This document shows, one piece after another, positions 38,546 to 51,300 of a stretch of 64,000 bases of DNA. The translations under genes and the position numbers were made by a program. Origin of the DNA: Saturnia japonica (lineage: Eukaryota; Arthropoda; Insecta; Lepidoptera; Saturniidae); the NCBI GenBank assembly GCA_033032175.1, contig CM065321.1, positions 4,920,501 through 4,984,500 on the forward strand, written 5' to 3'. Every line of letters begins with the position of its first letter. Positions within the stretch are counted from its first letter, which is position 1. The notes under the pieces were generated by a model, which saw nothing but the letters and a program-made list of their open reading frames with translations, did not search any database and had not been told where the DNA came from.

Positions 38546-38960
38546 GAGTTTTTGGCGTGATCTTGAAGTGACATGTGGTTTTTATTTTTAATTCATTTAC
38601 TTAGGTTTTTGACGCTATATTATGTAATATTGGTGGAGTTTTACGTGATGTAGTTTGGTTTTTGTGCATACATGAAGTGGATTATAAATATACGCTGAAA
38701 GCATTCATTCTGAGGTCCCACAAAATCTTCCTAGAAAGTTCTAACATGGGAGCCACCATCTTGTTAGGATACTGAATCGTCATAACACATGACACTATAA
38801 TTCACTCGATAATGGCAGTAATGGTTTTCACTAACATGGGAGCCACCATCTTGTTAGGATACTGAATCGTCATAACACATGACATTATAATTCACTCGAT
38901 AATGGCAGTAATGGTTTTCATTAAAGAGGACTGGTTGCCAAGTTAGGAAGAAGAAGAAGG
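38546..38960 (+). repeat. Dispersed repeat R5, copy 1, with internal duplication
   Basis: GAGTTTTTGGCGTGATCTTG, ..GTAATATTGGTGGAG.., GGAGCCACCATCTTGTTAGG, TCGATAATGGCAGTAATGG, TTGCCAAGTTAGG then (AAG)n. Copies lie at 41271-41625 and 57640-57956. The AAG-rich tail suggests retroposition. A 90-bp unit is duplicated in this copy (38741-38830 and 38831-38920, one mismatch). Confidence 0.65.
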
Positions 38961-38979
38961 AAAACTTAAGAGGTTTAAT

Positions 38980-39780
38980 ATCGCCATAGTTTAAGAATAT
39001 GAGTTCCACCGTGGCCATCAGCGCTACAGAAACAGCTCGAAGGATTAATGGTTTGTATGGGGAAGCTACTGTTTATGAAAGCACGGTACGTTTTTGGATC
39101 CAATGTTTTCGTTCTGGGAATTTTGACCTACGAAACAATACCAGTGAACGGCCGGAGACCCTAGTTGATAATAAAGAACTAAAGGTGATTGTTTGTGGAA
39201 GCGGGTCAATCGCAAACCATGTCAGAGTTAGCCGCAGGCTTCGGTTGAGCGATAAAATAACTTTAATTCACTTGAAACAAATTGTAAAAGTGAAAGAGCT
39301 CGAGAAATGGGTAGGTACCGTATGAGTTGCCTGAAGAACACCAACAAACACGCATTGAGTACTGCGTTACATTACTCAGCTGTCACAATAACTAGGGAAC
39401 TTTAATGCGTATTGTTACTTGTGAGGAAAAATGGATCCTTTACGACAATCAGAAAAGCTCATCACAGTGGTTGAACTCGGGAGAACCGGCCAAATCCTGT
39501 CCCAAGCGGAAGTTGACTCAGAAAAAGCTACTGGTGAGTGTTTGGTGGACCAGTGCTGGTGATATACACTACAGCTTCCTAAGATCTGACTACACGATAA
39601 CAGCAGATCTGTACTGTCAATAATTGCAAACCATGATGGAAAAGCTAGCTGCCAAATAACCAAGACTGGCCAGTCTCTCTAGCCTACCGCTGCTTCAGGA
39701 CAGTTGGTCATCTAATTAGAGGAACTGCATAGATAATAATGGTACATACTTCGATTGATTAAATGTATAATTTCATAATA
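38980..39780 (+). pseudogene. Mariner (DD34D-type) transposase relic with internal deletion
   Basis: From 38999: TARRINGLYGEATVYESTVR, FRSGNFDL, then VKELEKWV. After frameshifts, from 39405: RIVTCEEKWILYDNQKSSSQ, LNSGEPAKS, SVWWTSAGDIHYSFL, TITADLYCQ. This is the canonical mariner order through the first catalytic motif (EEKWI in place of DEKWI, so the Asp is lost). Then QTMMEKLAAK and a jump to CIDNNGTYFD, the usual mariner C-terminus, so the segment with the second and third catalytic Asp is largely deleted. It is not functional. Confidence 0.85.
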
Positions 39781-41270
39781 TTTTTTTGTTTTACTTTTCC
39801 ATATTTAAGAACCTATTAATTGTTATATTCAATAAAAAGTTAAAAGACTGTTAATTAATAAGAAGTTATAAACCTTATAATGTAATACAAACTTCATGCT
39901 CGTCGGTTTAGAGTACTCTTGACCTGATCTTTCTTCAGAACGTCTATGATTTTTGAGAAACGATAGTTCTAGGCCTTGCTCTTCCAACGTTCTCATACAT
40001 TTTTTTTTTTAATTATAGTTGTTGTTTGACGTTGGTTGGTTGGTTGATTTTATGAAATATTAAAAAAAGATTAAAATATTAAAAAAGAGAGAAATAAACG
40101 TTTTTGACATAGATATAGTTATTTTTGGGAAAGGACATGGTAAGCAATTTCTGGTGACTTTTAGGGGTTGGATCTGTACCTGGTAGTTGGCACCTATAAT
40201 AATAATTTAAGGCTAGAATTTAATATTTTTTTAAAATATTTAATGTTATTTTTAAATGTTTAAATAAGCAAGAATATTTATTCTACCTACATTGATACAA
40301 GTCATTGTTTGGTGGTTCTGCGCAATTGTGTTTTTATTACATTACACTAAACAGACATAGGTACTTTGAAACGTATTTATTCAACGGAATATAACGATTT
40401 ATAAAAATAAAGTTTTAAATAAACTTAGCTTTTCGTAAAGGATTGCAAAACTGAACACTCTTGTATGCCTTTGTCTTTTAGATAATATCGGTATGATTGT
40501 TAAACTGATATCGGTTAACATTTTGAAATAATTTTAGTTGGGTATTAACAAATCATAAACGGGTCAAATACCGTAAGGTGAGACAGAATTGAGGTGACGT
40601 TTTTATTTAGTTGCTGTTTTTTCATACACGAAATTTACCATGCGGACGAAGTCGCGGGCACAGCTAGTATATTATATAATAATAAAAAATGTGTTTTAAA
40701 ATTCCAACATCTCGTGCTGGTTTAACTGCGGCATGACTGTGTAATTAAGAATTAGCATTGGCACTTTTGTGACACGGTCTAAGTAACATCAGTGTATTGA
40801 CATCAACGGATAACACAACTGGATATTTTAATGAGAATAATATGAACCCTCTACCATTTATACTCTACAGGTTTTGCGTTACCAGGAACCGGTTGTACCT
40901 TCTTACCTAAGCTACGTGGCAATCAGGAGTTTTATTTCATATACGAATTTGGAATTAAATCAACAGTAGTTTATCTAGTCCAAAGTATATACTTACCACT
41001 TTATTACCGAGATTTTTTTATTTTTTTAGGGATTACGTTTATAGGTAGTGAACTGTGGTAGTAAAAGAATTTTCATAATCGAATTTGGATCAAGAGTTTT
41101 GAAGATTAATATATAAATGTAAAGTTTTTATCTCTTTAGTGTAGGATTCATTTTAATCACAAAACAAAAACATTTGATAAATCATTGTGCTGAGTGTTAT
41201 AGTATTAAAACGATATGGGGTGATCCTAATGTCCAATGGACTATTTAGTCATTTAAACAAGATAACTTCA
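39781..41270. other. Intergenic, one Helitron end
   Basis: AT-rich. A Helitron 3' end, GGACGAAGTCGCGGGCACAG then CTAG|T, finishes at 40667. Nothing else is recognised. Confidence 0.4.
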
Positions 41271-41625
41271 GAGTTTTTGGCGGGATCTTAAACTGTGAAG
41301 TAGTGGTTTTTGTTTTTTTTGTTGTATTTTTGCACAGACCTAAAATTTCAAAATCTATGTTTGTTTGACACAATACTGTGTAACAGGTGGCATTTTGCAT
41401 AATACAGCTTGGTTATTGTACACAAATGAAGTAGATTAAAAATAATAACATGAGCCATGACTTCTGAGATGACACAAAAACTCCCTAAAAAGTTTTAACA
41501 AGGGAGCCAAAGTCTTGTTAGGATTATGAACTCTTCTTATGACAGGACACTATATTCACTTGACAATGGCAGTACTGATCAATATAGAGGACTAGTTACC
41601 AAATTAGGAAGAAGAAGCAGAAGAT
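41271..41625 (+). repeat. Dispersed repeat R5, copy 2
   Basis: GAGTTTTTGGCGGGATCTTA, AACAAGGGAGCCAAAGTCTT, TTGACAATGGCAGTACTGAT and an AAG-rich end match 38546-38960, more diverged. Confidence 0.6.
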
Positions 41626-41949
41626 CATCTCACTACTAACGTAGGTAGATGTTATTGATTATCACGTATATACTTCACAAATTTTATAAATACGAAGTAA
41701 AAAACAAGAGTCATCAACAGAACAAAAAAAACCTTATCGTCAACATTTTTTTCTTCATGTCGTCAAGAACACACCTCTAAAATTTAAAATATCATTTACT
41801 GTATTATAACGTACGATTACATCACCCATTAAAAGTTAGGTATTAAATAAAATCAAAGTGATGTGAACAACAACTGATAGTGATTGCTAAGCTTCTATAA
41901 AAGTGTTATAAGCTGAATATAGAGAACGTGCGTTTTAATTAGACTTTAC

Positions 41950-44345
41950 ACTGGCAGGGTCCTGGGAAGGAGGGCCTGCAGGAAATACTTCACACGGGAG
42001 CTTTCCACAGTGGTGATTGTGACACTGATCACAGCCTTGTTGCTTCTAAAATCCGACTCATCCCCAAAAAAGTTCAATCTTCCAAGCCACTCTGGCGGAA
42101 AACGATAAAAACTTTTAAGATCCTGGACATAATGGCAAAGAATTATTTGGGGGTCTGGTCCGTGCAGAACTTGCAACCTGAGACAGTTCGGCACCGGCAC
42201 ACGTCGAGTGGGTAAAAGTCAAATCTCTCCTAACTAACACCGCAGGATGAGTTTTTGGATACAAGAGAGTGAAAACACACGACTGGTTTCTCGAGAACGA
42301 GGTGCACTTACTTCCCCTGGTTGACTCTAATCACCAAACTGTCTTGAACTACCGCCTTAACCTATGTGATGTGACACGCAAGTGAATCAAGGAACTTGCT
42401 AAAGCAAAAGCTTTACACCAACATAGCACTCACTTTTTTGCTAACACATATTGAGCTGAAATTTGTCATATTATCCAAGCGTGAGCAAATGCTGCGCGGG
42501 AAATATTGGCGGAATTTACGCAGGGATCAAAAGAGTTCTTGGTCCTACTACAAAGAAGACAGCACCTCTAAAGGAAGTTGATGGCTCTGTCCTAACATGC
42601 AGCAATCGTCAGATGACTAGATAGGTGAAGAACTATGTAGGGCTCAACTCGCGACCTGTAGAGTTTGTCCGGAATCTGGCGACCTGTCATGGTTTAGACG
42701 CCGCACCCACCATGGAGGAGCTCTATTTGGCTGTCAAGCAACTCAAGCGCGAAAAGAGTCCAGGTAAAGATACTGTAACACCAGAAATAATTGAGCTTAA
42801 CTGCTTTTTGGACAAATGTTGGGAAGAAAGCTGTTTACCACAGGATATGTACGATACTAACATCGTCACTATCTATAAAGGCAAAGACGACCGCGTTGAC
42901 TGGAACTCTTACCGGAAAATATCTCTGTTTAGCATTGTCAGTGAAGCTTTTGCTAGAACCATTCTGGGTATACTTCAAGAGCTTGCCAACCACGTATACC
43001 CTGAAGCACAACGCGTTTTTAGGTCTCAACGCTCAACTGTCGACATAATATTTTTTCTGACAGTTTCAAGAAAAGTGTAGGGAGCAAAAGTCTCCTCTGG
43101 TAGTCGCATTTGTTGACGTTAATAAGACTTTTGATACCGTCAGCAGAGAGGGGGTGTACCCAATTTTTGTCAGAATTTGATCTCCACCGGAGCTCCTTAA
43201 GGTACTGCAGTCGTTCCACAAAGGCATGAAGGCCACAGGTCTGCATAATGACCTTATTTTGAAATTTTTTTTCAGTACTTCTGAAGGTTACTGTAGGGGA
43301 TGAATAGCAGGGCATTCACTGTACATACGTGATCTGTTGTCTGTACAACATCTCGATGCTTAAGTCCAAGCGTTTTAAGGAGGATCTATTTGTAGATAGC
43401 TTTTTCTTCGCTGATGACACTGCTTTTGTTGCCCATGGTCGGCCTCAACTCCAAAGTCTTATAGACAAATTTTCCAAAGCGTGTGACCTTTTCTCGATGT
43501 CCATAAATGCTAAGAAAACCGTCATTTTAGCGTAATGGTGTTCAGAAGAACTAATAATATTGCTCAACGGCGCACATTTTCTGTAGTCAATAAGTTTTGC
43601 TATCTAGGTTCGCAAGTGTCGAGCATTCTCCCGCTTGATCTAGAGATCGTTTCCCGCAATGACAAAGCAGCTTCTATGTTCAGAAGACTTCGTGAGAGAG
43701 CTTGAGAAAATTTACACCTCCGGTTGAAACAAAAATAACTTATGCACCAGTCTTAAGACCTAAGCACACTCTTATACGGAGCGGAATCATGGACAACGTA
43801 TGAAAACAAGAACATCGACTGAAAACATTTCACTTGCGCTGTCTTCGTAGCATAGTGGGCATAACATGGAAAGATCGCGTGACAAGCGAGTCGGTTTCAA
43901 GCAAGACTAGTATCACTGCCATTCTCAAGAAGATGTGGCTACGATTGCTGGGGCACGTGCAGCGATTGAATCGGACTCGTTTACCAAGGCAAATTTGACT
44001 CGAAGAGGTTGCAGCTGCAAACAGGTCTGTTTTAAAGATTGTGCCAAGCGTGATATAGTTGCGTTTGACATCCTTATCAGCCAATGGGAGGAGCTGGCCG
44101 AGGACCATATAACGTAGCGTCGCCTGATTTATGAAAGTCAATCTAAAACGACCGATGCCTGGTTGCAAGTTGGGAGTTATTAAAAGGAAAACGCATGAGG
44201 CGTCACGAGGGGGCCTTAAACCCCCGTTCATCAGGGGACGAATACACTTGTCGTAGATGTGGTCCGTATTGGTTTAATTTAGTCATGAACGCATGTGCTG
44301 CAACGATACTACTTCAATCATCTATTAAAGATGAAAAGGCCTATG
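41950..44345 (+). pseudogene. Heavily mutated LINE (endonuclease/reverse transcriptase relic)
   Basis: The fragments run in order with many stops and frameshifts. End of the endonuclease: ASKIRLIPKKVQSSKPLW (42045-42110). Reverse transcriptase: KQLKREKSPGKDTVTPEI, CWEESCLPQDMYDTNIVTIY and DWNSYRKISLFSIVSEAFAR (42740-42960). Next VAFVDVNKTFDTVSREGV, FFADDTAFVAHGRPQL (43405-43440) and VNKFCYLGSQVSS. C-terminal: FHLRCLRSIVGITWKDRV, LGHVQRLNRTRLP, and finally CRRCGPYWFNLVMNACAA (44250-44305), the C-terminal Cys motif. The clade is not assigned from memory. It is clearly an old dead copy. Confidence 0.8.
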
Positions 44346-44944
44346 CTGCATAAAGTGTTAATTTGCTTATCAAAAAATCGATTAACAGATTCCAGGTCTT
44401 TCTCGAAATTATCGATACTAAAATATAATTGATAAAAGATAGAAATACCAAATAATTCTTGGCTTTATTCAACATAGAATTTTACATAGTTATATATTTA
44501 ATCATGACAATCAGATAATAGTCAATGTCACACTTAGCCATAGATATGTACAGTACATTAGTTAATGTAACAAAAGCAATAATTATCCGAATTTGCTTAC
44601 ACTCTCTGCACGGATACTTATTTTTTATTCCTTTAAGAGTGGACTCAAACTTACGTGACGTGTAATACCAACGTATTACACTCTTGAACTGAAATAAGTA
44701 CAGCAAATTACTGCTCTCTAAAAATTATATTTTCATGTACATGGATAGACCCTCTTTAGCTACAGAACCTAACGAACTACAACAGCGTTATATTTTAGAA
44801 AGTTTAATCAGTGAAGAGTTGATTTTAACGAGCAAATGTAATATGATTCTAATCTGTCGACTTTAATTTTAGATGGTAATATTAGATCGATTTTCTCCAT
44901 TATGAAATACAGTAAGAGTTTGTAACAATGATTAAAATTTGTCG
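44346..44944. other. Intergenic, nothing recognised
   Basis: AT-rich sequence between the LINE relic and a SINE; no feature supported. Confidence 0.4.
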
Positions 44945-44949
44945 ATTTT

Positions 44950-45175
44950 TGACGTTTTTCTGAAGCAGTGACGACGACTCAGTAGTGACACCTCATCGAT
45001 CGACGTGAGTTCGAATCCCTGCAGTGAGCCTAATCGTTCACTGAAGAAAAACATCATTATGAAACTATACAATAGTGGTAGAGCATCTTCTAATGACCGC
45101 CGGGCTAGCTACGACCCTAAAATTAAAAATCCTCACTTAACATCAGGGAAGATTGTGGCCAAACGCTAAACCATA
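44950..45175 (+). mobile_element. tRNA-derived SINE (family S)
   Basis: ATCGACGTGAGTTCGAATCC (box B), CAGTGAGCCTAATCG, GAAAAACATCATTATGAAAC, GGTAGAGCATCTTCTAATGA and AACATCAGGGAAGATTGTGG follow the family order, with an internal deletion. It lies ~70 bp upstream of the FBPase promoter region. Confidence 0.7.
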
Positions 45176-45239
45176 ATAAGAAATATTAGAAAGTAACGCA
45201 TCACAGAATCCGTCAGTGTAAACGGTCTTTAAGTAGGTA

Positions 45240-45364
45240 CATTAACCTTCGGACCAAACAGCGATGTTGTCGACCGGGAGGCGCGTTCGCGCGGCATGAG
45301 GCCAGTCTCGCGTCGTCAGCTGTACACGCTTGTTGCTATTTTTGTATAAATTTACATCAACAAA
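45240..45364 (+). promoter_or_regulatory. FBPase promoter/leader with a candidate upstream ORF
   Basis: A GC-rich patch (CGACCGGGAGGCGCGTTCGC) precedes Inr-like GCCAGTC and GTCAGC motifs. ATG at 45296-45298 opens an 18-codon frame ending TAA at 45347-45349, 15 nt before the FBPase ATG (context CAACAAAATGAC). If the transcript starts upstream of 45296 this is a uORF; if it starts at the Inr-like sites it is not transcribed. Confidence 0.45.
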
Positions 45365-48300
45365 ATGACACAACAAGGGCCGGCATTTGACGTAAATGCC
45401 ATGACGTTGACGAGATGGGTCCTAGCGCAACAGAGGACAGCACCAACGGCAACAGGCGATTTAACTCAGCTACTGAATTCAATACAAACAGCCGTGAAGG
45501 CCATACAGACCGCTGTGAGGAAAGCCGGTATCGCTAAACTGTTAGTAAAGATAACTGTCGTATTTTTTCTTGCTTACTTTCATCGGTTTATTTAAGTTCA
45601 TGAAGATAGTTTTACTACAAACTATACGGAACTATGAAATTGTAACCGTAACACTTAACTATATATATATATATATGATTGTGGTTTGCCGTTGTGTGCG
45701 CATCACGCAAAAACTACTGGATAGATTTTGATTAAAAAAATTGAAATCCTTAGATACTTAACCCTTATTAAAATGAAAAATTATCACGAAATCTGTACAA
45801 GACTGAAGACCACACGAGGGAAGCCGCGAGTTCAACTATTTATAAATATTTCGAATAATATCGGTCTGTTATAACTTTTTATTGAAAGAAGATATCGTGT
45901 TAATAAAATATATCTGATCAAGGTGTACTTATCCCCAGTACTTTTTGCATGATGCGCGCACAACGCTCAACTTCTATCATTTAATTAAGAGAAGATAACA
46001 AAACTATTGTTGATAGGTAGGTAAATTCACCTTAAAAATCATCATTACTATTTTATTAAAAGATAAAACTTTATATTTTACCCGCAGCATAATGATAATA
46101 ATTAATAACCTACTAGACTAGATATTTTACAACATAAACCAGATATTCAAGTTAACATACATTCATACAACATATTTGTTTGGAACCATGGTTTATTTAT
46201 TTATCAATAATTGAGTATTTATGCAAATATAATAATATAATTATAATACTAGCTATGTCCGCGACTTCGTTTAAGTAAGATAATATTAAAATTTATAGCA
46301 CAAAAACATTGCACATGAAAAAATAGATCGGCCAATTTTCATAGTAATCGATGTACCTGTAGAGTTTATCATTATCATATATTTCAATATCCATAGTGTA
46401 CCTATGTTATACAGATTCTTCTATTATTTTAAACGTTTAAGACTAGCAATCGCTTACTACTTCATACGCTTTAATTAAGTTATATTTAATAGGTACTTAA
46501 TAAGAATAAAACGTAAATAATAACCACCATCAGTCTGAACTTAGTTTTTTATCAGTCAAATGATACATAATTGGATCAGGAGTTTTACGGTAACCCCCAT
46601 TTCGGCACGAATTAAAACTTATAATTGTATTTATTGTCTTATCTTTGTCGGACCTTGAAACTGTGAAACAAAGTTCCGGCCAATGTGTTCCCTTTTTTAC
46701 GAAATCGGGTCTTACATGCGTAATATGAAGAGATATTTTATGCAGACCAGCATGACGCGGCGATTGCTTATCTCGTCGGAGTTATGTTCGGATTGTACTT
46801 GAACAGTACCGTCAATTTGCACATCTTATACATCCGAAGTACTAAATGAATAACCTTTACCTCTTTATCATAATGCTAAAGAAATTATTTCATTTTTTTC
46901 CCCATTGCAGTCATGGGATATCTGGCGACACGAACGTCCAAGGCGAACAGGTCAAGAAGCTCGACGTACTCTCTAATGATTTATTCATCAACATGCTCAA
47001 ATCCTCTTTCACCACGTGCCTACTCGTTTCTGAAGAGAATCCAACCGTTATACAGGTATGAATTTTCACAAAGATCTTTTATAGAGAGATAGGGCTTACA
47101 AATCTTTTTGGAGATTTCTCTCCACTTAGGAAAGGCAGCCTGACTGTTCACATAATATGTGCGCGCCTAATAATAACCTTGTGTTATGTTTCTGCGGTGA
47201 GTAGGGTTTTTCAGACTTCTTGGAGAAGGGGGATCGGCAAAATTCTATTCATACCTCTCCTCTGCTGTTACAATAATTCACAAGTAAAACCGCTTTCCAT
47301 CAGAAAAGCCGTATACTTGTTTATCACCATAGAAAAAAAAACCTGTCCCTGGTACTTATTAATGGCTATACTTTCGAGCTACTGCTAAGCCAAGGTCATA
47401 ATGGATATTTATTACTATTTCCGTGTCTGTTGTTTAATGCAAAATCAACTATGAAAAAGCTGACATTGAAAATTATATACCTAAGTATGCTGTAAAATCT
47501 TGGAATTTTATGTGTTTACCTTAATCAATATCAAAATAATATAAGCAGTAATTAATGAAGGCCCTAAGGAAACGTATATCATTAAAACAACTGTTCGGTT
47601 AAGAAATATATAAAAGTTTTTGTAATCATCAACGTAAAGAAACACAACTCAGATTATTATCAAGTTTATAATTTTCCATTGAGTTTATCTATCGGGTCAA
47701 AAAGTAAGTAAATAGCATAAGATAAAAAGGTCCGTTTCAATCGTACCTACGTATATGACTACACAATATCAAGAAATACAAGAATTCTGGAATATTATAA
47801 TGCTGAAGAATGTAGGCAAGGATTTTTTTTTAATTGTAAATATTACACCACTCCACCAGTCTATCTAAAGACGATCGGTCTATTCAAAGACCAATCTGTT
47901 TAAATATACTAATAACCCGTAATCAATTATCGTTATAATGTAATTATGATTATATAGTGATATACATAAACAATTTACAGGTAGAAACAGAAAAACGTGG
48001 CAAATACGTAGTATGTTTTGACCCACTAGACGGCTCTTCTAACATCGATTGCTTGGTGTCCGTCGGCTCAATTTTCGCAATATTCAGGTATTTTTTTAAT
48101 TTTTACTAAGATAGCAGGTAGCTCAAATGTTTACCTCCCCATCATTATGATGGCACTCTTCTCACTATATGTAGCTCGCGAAGACACTGCATTTTTGGGG
48201 TCAGTCTGTGTATATTATATGCAGCTGCTGAGGATCTGATTGATTGCCGATATTTCGATGAGTGCCGTTGTTTTAGGATTGTATTGTTCTTACCATCAGG

Positions 48301-51300
48301 TTCAGTTCACAGAACACTATTACTCCTAGCGGTTCAGTTCCTTCACTTTACCATGCTACGGTAACAAAAGGTCTATTATTGCGACAGTCGTCACCGTCAT
48401 AATGGTAAAGCAAGTGACTTGATTATAAATAAAATTTTTTTTTTATTAAGACCATGAGAACGGAAATAACCAGTCACCAAGAAAAGCCGGCAAGAAACTC
48501 GATTGATCGATGTACACGATTGGTACGAAAACATGGGGCATTGAAATGTTTTCTAAATTATATATTGTATGGTAGTAGATATCCATTCAATCTGGTGTGA
48601 CCCTACTAAGGTGTATCATGCGGACTCAATCGATTTTAATAACATGTTCACTACGGGAATGAGTTGAACGACTTCGCCTGTATGTCTATTACACTATGTG
48701 TTAATAAAATAATGTTTCATACATGACGAAGTGCATAACTGTGGTAACATTAATTCGTGTGGGGTGAATATCACATCTCTTATAATTATTAATGAACAGA
48801 TTTTTCGTGTTTAGGAGTTATAATGACCAAACAGCTCACAAATAGACAAGAGACCTATGTGGTATTTTCCATTTATGATCGAGCCCAAATAATTTCAAGT
48901 AGGTAACGTATTTACTCAGAAATCGTAGACGCAATGGATTAATTAAAATAAATGCGAAATGATAAATATTATTTGAAATCAAAATCGTCGTAAAACTTTT
49001 TATCCACATTGATTTAAATATAGAAAGAAATCAGACGGTGAGCCCGTGGAATCGGACGCATTGCAAGCAGGTCGCGAGCTGGTAGCAGCCGGGTACGCAT
49101 TGTACGGGTCGGCGACCATGATGGTGCTCTCTCTAGGAAGGGCAAAGGTGTCAACGGGTTCATGTACGACCCTTCCATCGGCGAGTTCATCCTCACAGAC
49201 CCGAACATGAGAATACCGGAGAAAGGGAACATCTACTCTATTAATGAAGGTGATTAGCGCACATTCAGTATAGTCATTAACTGATCAAAGATTTTCGCAT
49301 TCCTATTAGTTAGTTAAGGATTCTGCCCACATAACCGTAGCATACTATGACCGTGCTATGAACGTATCAGGCTCGAAACAAAACACGACACGCAATACTG
49401 TGTCCACTGCAGCGTCTGCAGCCTTCTATCAGTAGATATATCTACGTGCATAAGTATCAGTCATGGAGAATACAGTTAAGGTTTACCATCTCTATACATG
49501 AAAAAAGCGTCCGTCGAAAAGCGTCAATTTATGGTGGCGCTACGGCAGCAAGATTTCAATTCGCTGCTTACTGCTGGACACGTTTTCCTTACCTATGAAT
49601 GTTGGTAATTTATTAAATAAAATATAATTACAAGGACGTTGCCCAGATACGAGCACGGTGACCACAGCCGGATCTACGATTTTTTGGAACCAGGGTAGAA
49701 ACTTGATAGCGGTGCCTCCTCTCTACAGCGTTTAAGATAAATCGTTAAAAAACTCACAAGTATTATAATGGGTGGCATTTTTTGTAATCGGGACAATAAG
49801 AACCCTTTAATAAATTTGCACTCTTCTTTTTTATTTGTGATTTCATACTTGAAAATTTTTTGTAAGAATAAGCTATGATTTTTTTTCATAATTACGGAAT
49901 GATAATTACTCTTAGGATGCGGGTAAAAACCAACTAGGCATTTTAAAATCTAAATTAATAATTGAAAGACGCTAGCTAGGCGCTTTGTAAATCTAGTTGT
50001 TTTTTTTTCTATCATATTTTGATCCCCCCAATCTAGGACGGACCCACCTAGGATCTAGGATCCACCTATTTCTCCCCTCTAGCAGGGTGTTGATAAACAC
50101 TCAGTCGGAGTGCTTCCGAAAGGAAGAATAAATAATTTTGTCCAGCTTCGTAGTATAAAAAATAATTTTACATTAATTTTGCCTTGCCTGTTCCCTTGGC
50201 CAAAATACTGGCCACGCCCATAACCACTTGAATAATTAAAAAAATTACGAAAGTATTAATGTACTTTCAAAAATGTTAAAGGTTACGCTGCCGAATGGGA
50301 AGCCGGTCTTATGAAATACATAGAAGATAAAAAACGTCCGAAAACTGGCAAGGCGTTCGGCGCGCGCTATGTCGGTTCTATGGTAATAATTAAAAAAATT
50401 ACGAAAGTATTAATGTACTTTCAAAAATGTTAAAGGTTACGCTGCCGAATGGGAAGCCGGTCTTATGAAATACATAGAAGATAAAAAACGTCCGAAAACT
50501 GGCAAGGCGTTCGGCGCGCGCTATGTCGGTTCTATGGTGGCCGATGTTCACAGAACCATTAAGTATGGTGGTATTTTTATGTATCCAGCTACAAAATCTG
50601 CACCCAGTGGTAAGGTGAGCTAACAAACCATTACTTTAAAAATCTCCTAAGCACCAATTTTATCAATATCAATTGTAATCCTTACGGACGTATAATTAAG
50701 CAATAATGGCTCAGTAGCGTGACGTCGCGTCGATCGACGTGAGAACGAATCCCTTCAATGAGCCCGAATTTTCGAAGAAGGAAAACTTTGTGATGAAACC
50801 ATAGCATGGTAGTAGAGCACTTTCTAATGCCCGCCTGGCTAGCTACCACCCTCAAGTACTAAACTTGTCATCAAACACTTACACCTGCACTTGATAGCCA
50901 GTCCTCCAACTAGGCTTAGGGTGCTACCATTTTGGTCTCACATCGTCACTTAAAAAGGTCAAACACATAAATCTATAGAAATTAGCCTGCGAGAGAATGT
51001 GATAGAAAACATTACACGATTAATGCAAGTCCGGATTTTCACGACTATAACCGGTTTATACGCTCTATTGTATGTACAGTACGAGTGGTCGATAGTTTCG
51101 AGTTTCTCTGATTTAGAATTTTTAAAAGATATTTTAATGTTTTCTGAAGGTTTAACTTCTGCGTGTGAACTGCACGCGTGTATTTTTCTATTCCCAGCCG
51201 CCATTAACAATAAGGTTTATTATTATTTTTACATTGTAAATGTTTCTTCCAGTTGCGTCTTCTCTACGAATGCAACCCTATGGCATTCATCGTGACCGAG

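Noticed and set aside
45659..45676. TA run near FBPase as a promoter TATA box
   Set aside because: It is downstream of exon 1 and is a simple repeat at a Helitron-like boundary.
49116..49150. A hidden mini-intron (GTGCTCTCTCTAG) that could repair FBPase exon 4
   Set aside because: It has GT and AG ends but is only 13 nt, far below any spliceable length, and removing it does not restore the needed phase.
49014..49232. 72-codon minus-strand frame
   Set aside because: Antisense shadow of FBPase exon 4.
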